DNA of 36,362 nt from a virus: IMG/VR virus record IMGVR_UViG_3300044910_000043, positions 1-36,362 of that record; one strand, written 5' to 3'. Of this stretch, positions 33,541 to 36,362 are shown piece after piece. The notes beneath the pieces are model-generated. The model worked only from the letters and a program-made list of their open reading frames with translations. It was not told the DNA's origin and did no database searches. A program made the position numbers and the translations under genes. How positions within the stretch are numbered: position 1 is the first letter of the stretch; each line of letters opens with the position of its first letter.

Positions 33541-34029
33541 GTGATTGTTAAACTGAGTCAAGAAGAAGTGCGGGTGTGTACCACACTGGCAGTAGAGCGT
33601 TGGCTCACCAAGTTTGGTTCCATTGATAGACCCAACTATGCAGCAGGTAAGAAGTTTGGAAAGTTAGAGCCTGAGATTCTTGCGAATATCAGAGCCAATG
33701 TTGCTGAGTGGGCAGTGGCTAGAGAATACAACTTGTCATGGTCAGTGCCTTGGTATCCCAATGAACTGCACTCTAGGCGCAAGAACATACCTGATGTGGG
33801 TGAGTTTGAAGTTAGAACCGTAAGGACTCAAAGTGCAATTCCTTTTTGGAAGAAGGATGTAGGCAGAACAATCTTCGGCGTTAAGATTTTAGATGAGGAG
33901 TATTATTCCATAGTTGAAATCTTTGGTTCATTTAAGGCTGATGATTTTATGATAGATGAATACGCCGATGCCTCAATAGATGGCTGGCGCGTACCTATTG
34001 AATTGATTACAGGTGGCATTGATGGATAG
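33541..34029 (+). CDS. Hypothetical phage protein (possible nuclease-like fold)
   Basis: 162 aa from GTG 33541 (M-I-V-K-L-S start, as in similar proteins); GTG 33529 is an alternative. Motifs NVAEWAVAREYNL and IPDVGEFEVRT loosely recall PD-(D/E)XK enzymes, but the expected Lys is Arg, so activity is doubtful. Translation probably couples to the primase stop. Overlaps the sigma-like gene by eight bases. Confidence 0.6.
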   Translation: MIVKLSQEEVRVCTTLAVERWLTKFGSIDRPNYAAGKKFGKLEPEILANIRANVAEWAVAREYNLSWSVPWYPNELHSRRKNIPDVGEFEVRTVRTQSAIPFWKKDVGRTIFGVKILDEEYYSIVEIFGSFKADDFMIDEYADASIDGWRVPIELITGGIDG

Positions 34030-34702
34030 CCAAGACAAAGTTTGGGAAACTATTTATGGTGTGGCTAGGCAGGTTGCAACCCGTGCTAATCGCATACACC
34101 GTGGACTTGTAACTGCTGATGATTTATACCAGCACCTTTCATTGTGGGCATTAGAACACTGGCACAAGATAGAACAATGGAGTGCAGAGGAAAGTCTAAA
34201 GTTTAAACTGCGTAAGACTTTCTATAATGAAGCACAGAAGTATGTAGCCAAAGAGCGCTCGCATCTATCTCGCGCACCAATCAATGATAGTTTTTACTAC
34301 ACACATGAGGTGTTGCATGAACTATTGCGTGATGTATGGACACACCAAGGCTGGACAGATACTCCTGATATGAGCAATGAGTACATAAGTCGTAGCACTA
34401 AGCCATCCGAAGGTGGCAATCGCATTGCACTTTTGTCAGATATTGCTGCAGGCTTGGACCGTTTAAACAAGACAGACAAAGACTTACTTCGTATGCGCTA
34501 TGCCAATGGCGGTATGGAGTTTGGTGCCCTTGGTGAAACTTATGGAACTACTGAGGAAGCCATGCGTAAGCGTGTTAAACGGGCACTGAATAAGTTGCAA
34601 GACAGATTAGGTGGAGAGGCACCAGTGTGGCGTGGGCGCAGGCGCGTTCGCTCCAATGCTGAATCAAGAGCGATGATTAGAAATCAGGAGGAGCAAGAGT
34701 GA
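34022..34702 (+). CDS. Sigma-70-like RNA polymerase factor
   Basis: 226 aa from ATG 34022 (AGGTGG five bases upstream). A region 2-like segment (TADDLYQHLSLWALEHW, about 35-51) and a clear region 4 helix-turn-helix (LLRMRYANGGMEFGALGETYGTTEEAMRKRVKRALNKL split over about 152-195) flank a linker, as in ECF-size sigma factors. The tail is Arg-rich. It likely redirects host polymerase to phage promoters. Two GTTTAAAC words lie inside (34201, 34461). It ends in GTGA shared with the next gene. Confidence 0.8.
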   Translation: MDSQDKVWETIYGVARQVATRANRIHRGLVTADDLYQHLSLWALEHWHKIEQWSAEESLKFKLRKTFYNEAQKYVAKERSHLSRAPINDSFYYTHEVLHELLRDVWTHQGWTDTPDMSNEYISRSTKPSEGGNRIALLSDIAAGLDRLNKTDKDLLRMRYANGGMEFGALGETYGTTEEAMRKRVKRALNKLQDRLGGEAPVWRGRRRVRSNAESRAMIRNQEEQE

Positions 34703-34863
34703 TTTACCTTTGGTATTGGTACAACCGTTTGAAGTGTTTGTTTGGCTTTCACTTTTGGATTGGCACACTAGCAGGCGATAATTTTGACGACCCAGTTGAT
34801 TACTATTGGTGTATGAACTGTCATAAAGAGCAGAAGGAAAGTCCATATAAGGAGGATAAATGA
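34699..34863 (+). CDS. Small aromatic protein with CxxC
   Basis: 54 aa from GTG 34699, with GGAGGAG upstream and overlaps at both ends. Hydrophobic, Trp/Tyr/Phe-rich N-terminal half (IYLWYWYNRLKCLFGFHFW), then an acidic part and C38-M-N-C41-H near the C-terminus, which might bind metal. Function unknown; possibly a membrane-associated small protein. Confidence 0.65.
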   Translation: MIYLWYWYNRLKCLFGFHFWIGTLAGDNFDDPVDYYWCMNCHKEQKESPYKEDK

Positions 34864-35396
34864 TTATCGGATTGAGCGGGTACGCTCGCAGTGGTAAGGA
34901 TACAGTTGCAGAACTACTGGTACTTAACTATGGGTTTAAACGCATAGCGTTTGCTGATGGTATTCGTGAAGCATTACTTGCATTGAATCCTATTCTTCAT
35001 GATGGTATGCGTTTAAACGAGGTAGTACAAATGTATGGTTGGGATGTTGCCAAGTCTAAAGATGAGGTGCGCCGTTTGCTTCAAGTTATGGGTACCGAAG
35101 TTGGTCGCAAGTTAATTCATGAAGATGTTTGGGTGTGGCGTTTGTTGAATCAGGTTGCCACTGGTGAGCGCATTGTTATACCCGATGTTCGCTTCCCTAA
35201 CGAAGCACGCATGATTGAGAATCAAGATGGGGAAGTGTGGCGTATAAACAGACACAACCATGGCGCAGTCAATGACCATATCAGTGAACGCGCTTTGGAT
35301 AACCACATGTTTAAACGAGTCCTCTATAACGATGGAACTCTTGATGATTTATCTGATGAAGTATTCATGCTAATGCACAATGTGTTTAAACTATGA
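34860..35396 (+). CDS. Deoxynucleoside monophosphate kinase
   Basis: 178 aa. P-loop G4-L-S-G-Y-A-R-S-G-K13-D-T15, then KRIAFADGIREAL, and RIVIPDVRFPNEA (about 105-117), the pattern of phage dNMP kinases (T4 gp1-like) that supply dNDPs for DNA synthesis. The AAGGAGG site is followed by an ATGA overlap with the previous gene. Four GTTTAAAC copies (34934, 35011, 35309, 35384) lie in this one gene, read as F-K or L-N. Confidence 0.88.
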   Translation: MIIGLSGYARSGKDTVAELLVLNYGFKRIAFADGIREALLALNPILHDGMRLNEVVQMYGWDVAKSKDEVRRLLQVMGTEVGRKLIHEDVWVWRLLNQVATGERIVIPDVRFPNEARMIENQDGEVWRINRHNHGAVNDHISERALDNHMFKRVLYNDGTLDDLSDEVFMLMHNVFKL

Positions 35397-35533
35397 GCGA
35401 CCCACAGATAGATAAGTTTGTTAGCAAGATTGAAGATGCAAAGATACCTGAGAAAGATGAGTGGTGTAAAGGTTTAAACGCTGGACTTGATTGGGCTATT
35501 CGTATTATTACTGGCGATAAATCTGCTTCATAA
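35393..35533 (+). CDS. Small hypothetical protein
   Basis: 46 aa, ATGA-coupled to the kinase gene with no strong ribosome site of its own. Acidic/basic mixed N-terminus and an amphipathic C-terminal helix (LDWAIRIITGDKSA). GTTTAAAC at 35472 encodes G-L-N. Last gene before the terminator. Function unknown. Confidence 0.6.
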   Translation: MSDPQIDKFVSKIEDAKIPEKDEWCKGLNAGLDWAIRIITGDKSAS

Positions 35534-35538
35534 ATAAA

Positions 35539-35577
35539 CAAGCACCGCCTTCGGGACTGGTACCTAAGCGGTGCTTG
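35539..35577. terminator. Bidirectional terminator between converging blocks
   Basis: A perfect 10-bp stem, CAAGCACCGC (35539-35548) with GCGGTGCTTG (35568-35577), separated by 19 bases. On the minus strand it is followed by a T-rich TTTATTTAT stretch, so it should end the WhiB operon; it probably also ends the plus-strand replication block. Confidence 0.85.
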
Positions 35578-35592
35578 CTGTTCTAGTTTAAC

Positions 35593-35952
35593 TTAATTTC
35601 CTCTGTCTTTCAACTGCGGGTCAATCAATGCCCAACCTCTCCTTCTGCGTTCTTTATCACGCATCACTGGGGTCATGCCACCCCATATACCGTAGCGTTC
35701 GTGGGCTAATCCCCACTCGGCACATGCCTCAATGACTGGACAACCACCACAGATTCGCTCTCGTATGTAGCGCTCCTGTTCAGGGGTAAACTTATCCGTT
35801 AGAGGATAAAAGTTTTCCGTTGGTACGCCAGCACACTTGGCACCTTTAAAGTTGTTTGGATTGTACACAAGTGTGTAGTACCTACGCCCACGCGTTTCTA
35901 CTGCGTTGCGTATCTTATGAAATTTTGGTCGTATTTGAATAACCTGTCGCAT
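35593..35952 (-). CDS. whiB: WhiB-family transcription regulator
   Basis: 119 aa from ATG 35952, with GGAG seven bases upstream. Four cysteines (C40, C68, C71, C77) in the C...CxxC...C arrangement bind a [4Fe-4S] cluster; the GIWGG turn is at 88-92 and a basic DNA-binding tail at 100-106 (KERRRRG). Family knowledge: WhiB proteins occur only in Actinobacteria and their phages and act on sigma-factor-bound RNA polymerase; phage versions can reprogramme or down-regulate host genes. Last gene of the minus-strand operon, before a terminator. It may work with the phage sigma-like factor. Confidence 0.92.
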   Translation of the reverse strand: MRQVIQIRPKFHKIRNAVETRGRRYYTLVYNPNNFKGAKCAGVPTENFYPLTDKFTPEQERYIRERICGGCPVIEACAEWGLAHERYGIWGGMTPVMRDKERRRRGWALIDPQLKDRGN

Positions 35953-36100
35953 TTAGATACTCCATAACTGAGGCAACCAGTATGTCAACGCGTACTGGTC
36001 TAGTGATAATTGGGTCAGTGGCTATCTCTGCGTTGAAGGTAAGCCCACTGAGTATGAGATGCTTTTGTAATCCTTGTAATAGTTCTTGGTATTCTTGCAT
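35915..36100 (-). CDS. Small hypothetical protein
   Basis: 61 aa from ATG 36100, which shares TAATG with the transglycosylase-like stop and overlaps the WhiB start by 38 bases; the longer reading to 36109 lies inside the upstream gene. Mostly helical with hydrophobic residues (MQEYQELLQGLQKHLILSG; ILVASVMEYLNATG). No recognised domain. Packing shows it belongs to the WhiB operon. Confidence 0.6.
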   Translation of the reverse strand: MQEYQELLQGLQKHLILSGLTFNAEIATDPIITRPVRVDILVASVMEYLNATGYSNTTKIS

Positions 36101-36362
36101 TAGTACCAACCCCTTGAGATGTTGCTACCTAGTGCCTTGCAGATATTTCCGCCATACTTGCGCTGAATATATGCAAGTCCTGCCTCCACTTGAACGAAGC
36201 CATTGTCGGTGCGTTTAAACCCCACAAGTTTCCATGTTGATGGCATGAACTGGGCAATTCCGTATGCTCCACTCTCACGATTTAATGCTCGTGGATTCCA
36301 GTTTGATTCTCGCATCCATAGTGTGTAAAGACATGACCATTGCTCAAGTTTGCCCATCTGTG
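36100..36362 (-). CDS. Transglycosylase-like (lysozyme-fold) protein, 5' end at or beyond the window edge
   Basis: The 85-aa part starting at the ATG at 36357 contains a lysozyme-like core: W13-M-R-E17-S-N-W with E17 as the likely catalytic acid, S29-G-A-Y-G-I-A-Q36 and AGLAYIQRKYG (about 59-69), as in SLT/Rpf-like peptidoglycan-cleaving domains of actinophages. The frame is open through the window edge and, if the ends are joined, continues through bases 1-55 (GTG at 49 or 55), giving about 103-105 aa with an in-family PRKYRERSQ lead-in. No signal peptide. TAATG-coupled to the next small gene. Acts on the host cell wall or has a non-lytic wall role. Confidence 0.75.
   Translation of the reverse strand, partial: QMGKLEQWSCLYTLWMRESNWNPRALNRESGAYGIAQFMPSTWKLVGFKRTDNGFVQVEAGLAYIQRKYGGNICKALGSNISRGWY

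Larger units (their letters stand above)
32116..36220. repeat. Second dense block of GTTTAAAC palindromes (13 copies)
   Basis: Thirteen exact copies in 4.1 kb, mostly inside replication, regulatory and nucleotide-metabolism genes. They fall in three codon phases: xGT-TTA-AAC (x-Leu-Asn), xxG-TTT-AAA (x-Phe-Lys) and GTT-TAA, where the palindrome supplies the stop codon (33531). Use of several phases argues that the DNA word, not the peptide, is being kept. The 29.0-32.1 kb part of the same module has none. Confidence 0.9.

Noticed and set aside
33541-34029. Confident nuclease assignment of the 162-aa protein
   Set aside because: The ExK lysine is replaced by Arg and other motifs are weak, so it is listed as hypothetical.
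133-36220. GTTTAAAC as cloning (PmeI) artefact
   Set aside because: The copies lie within intact genes in different phases with natural flanks, not at vector junctions.
1-36362. CRISPR array or integrase/attachment site
   Set aside because: No regular spacer-separated repeats and no recombinase gene were found.

Overview
The window looks like a complete or nearly complete double-stranded DNA bacteriophage genome. Terminase, portal, scaffold, major capsid protein, tail fibres and a lysis cassette lie in order, and a replication module follows. The host is probably an actinobacterium: there is a WhiB-type iron-sulphur regulator (a family confined to Actinobacteria and their phages), small Cys-rich zinc-ribbon proteins of the kind actinophages carry, and a WhiB-linked transglycosylase-like gene. 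Base composition is moderate rather than high GC, which would suit a low-GC aquatic actinobacterium; that is inference. A giant 2028-aa virion protein plus several ejection-type proteins, with no tape-measure or tail-tube protein that I recognise, suggest a short-tailed (podovirus-like) particle. No integrase, immunity repressor, tRNA or CRISPR was seen.

Layout. (1) 1-1049, minus strand: amidoligase preceded by a small zinc-ribbon gene. (2) 1050-1911: non-coding control region with GTTTAAAC palindromes, a long inverted repeat and five successive hairpins. (3) 1912-17694, plus: terminase, portal, small basic protein, giant virion protein, three further internal-virion candidates, scaffold and major capsid protein, ending in a terminator-like hairpin. 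(4) 17765-27642, plus: connector and adaptor genes, Ala-rich tail fibre, C1q-like fibre, three tandem paralogous receptor-binding-type proteins and a large tail protein. (5) 27661-28584: membrane protein, M15 endolysin and holin candidate, closed by a strong terminator. (6) 28698-28913, minus: a zinc-ribbon protein. (7) 29039-35533, plus: Cas4/RecB-like nuclease, RecA/DnaB-like ATPase, glycosyltransferase, resolvase-like nuclease, primase split into two overlapping genes, sigma-70-like factor and dNMP kinase. (8) 35539-35577: terminator. (9) 35593-36362, minus: WhiB, a small gene and a transglycosylase-like gene open to the window edge.

Two whole-window signals stand out. First, the exact palindrome GTTTAAAC occurs 30 times by my reading, against about one expected. 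It lies in three reading-frame phases and between genes, and is concentrated at 0.1-1.6 kb and 32.1-36.3 kb. Second, the last base joins in frame to the first base: the transglycosylase-like ORF continues from 36362 into 1-55. This implies a circular or circularly permuted molecule with one minus-strand operon (zinc ribbon, amidoligase, transglycosylase, unknown, WhiB) crossing the junction.

Reading of the genes together: the replication module makes nucleotides, primers and nuclease-processed DNA. The sigma factor and WhiB probably redirect transcription. The late block builds the particle and lyses the cell. The amidoligase-transglycosylase-WhiB operon is the most unusual functional unit.
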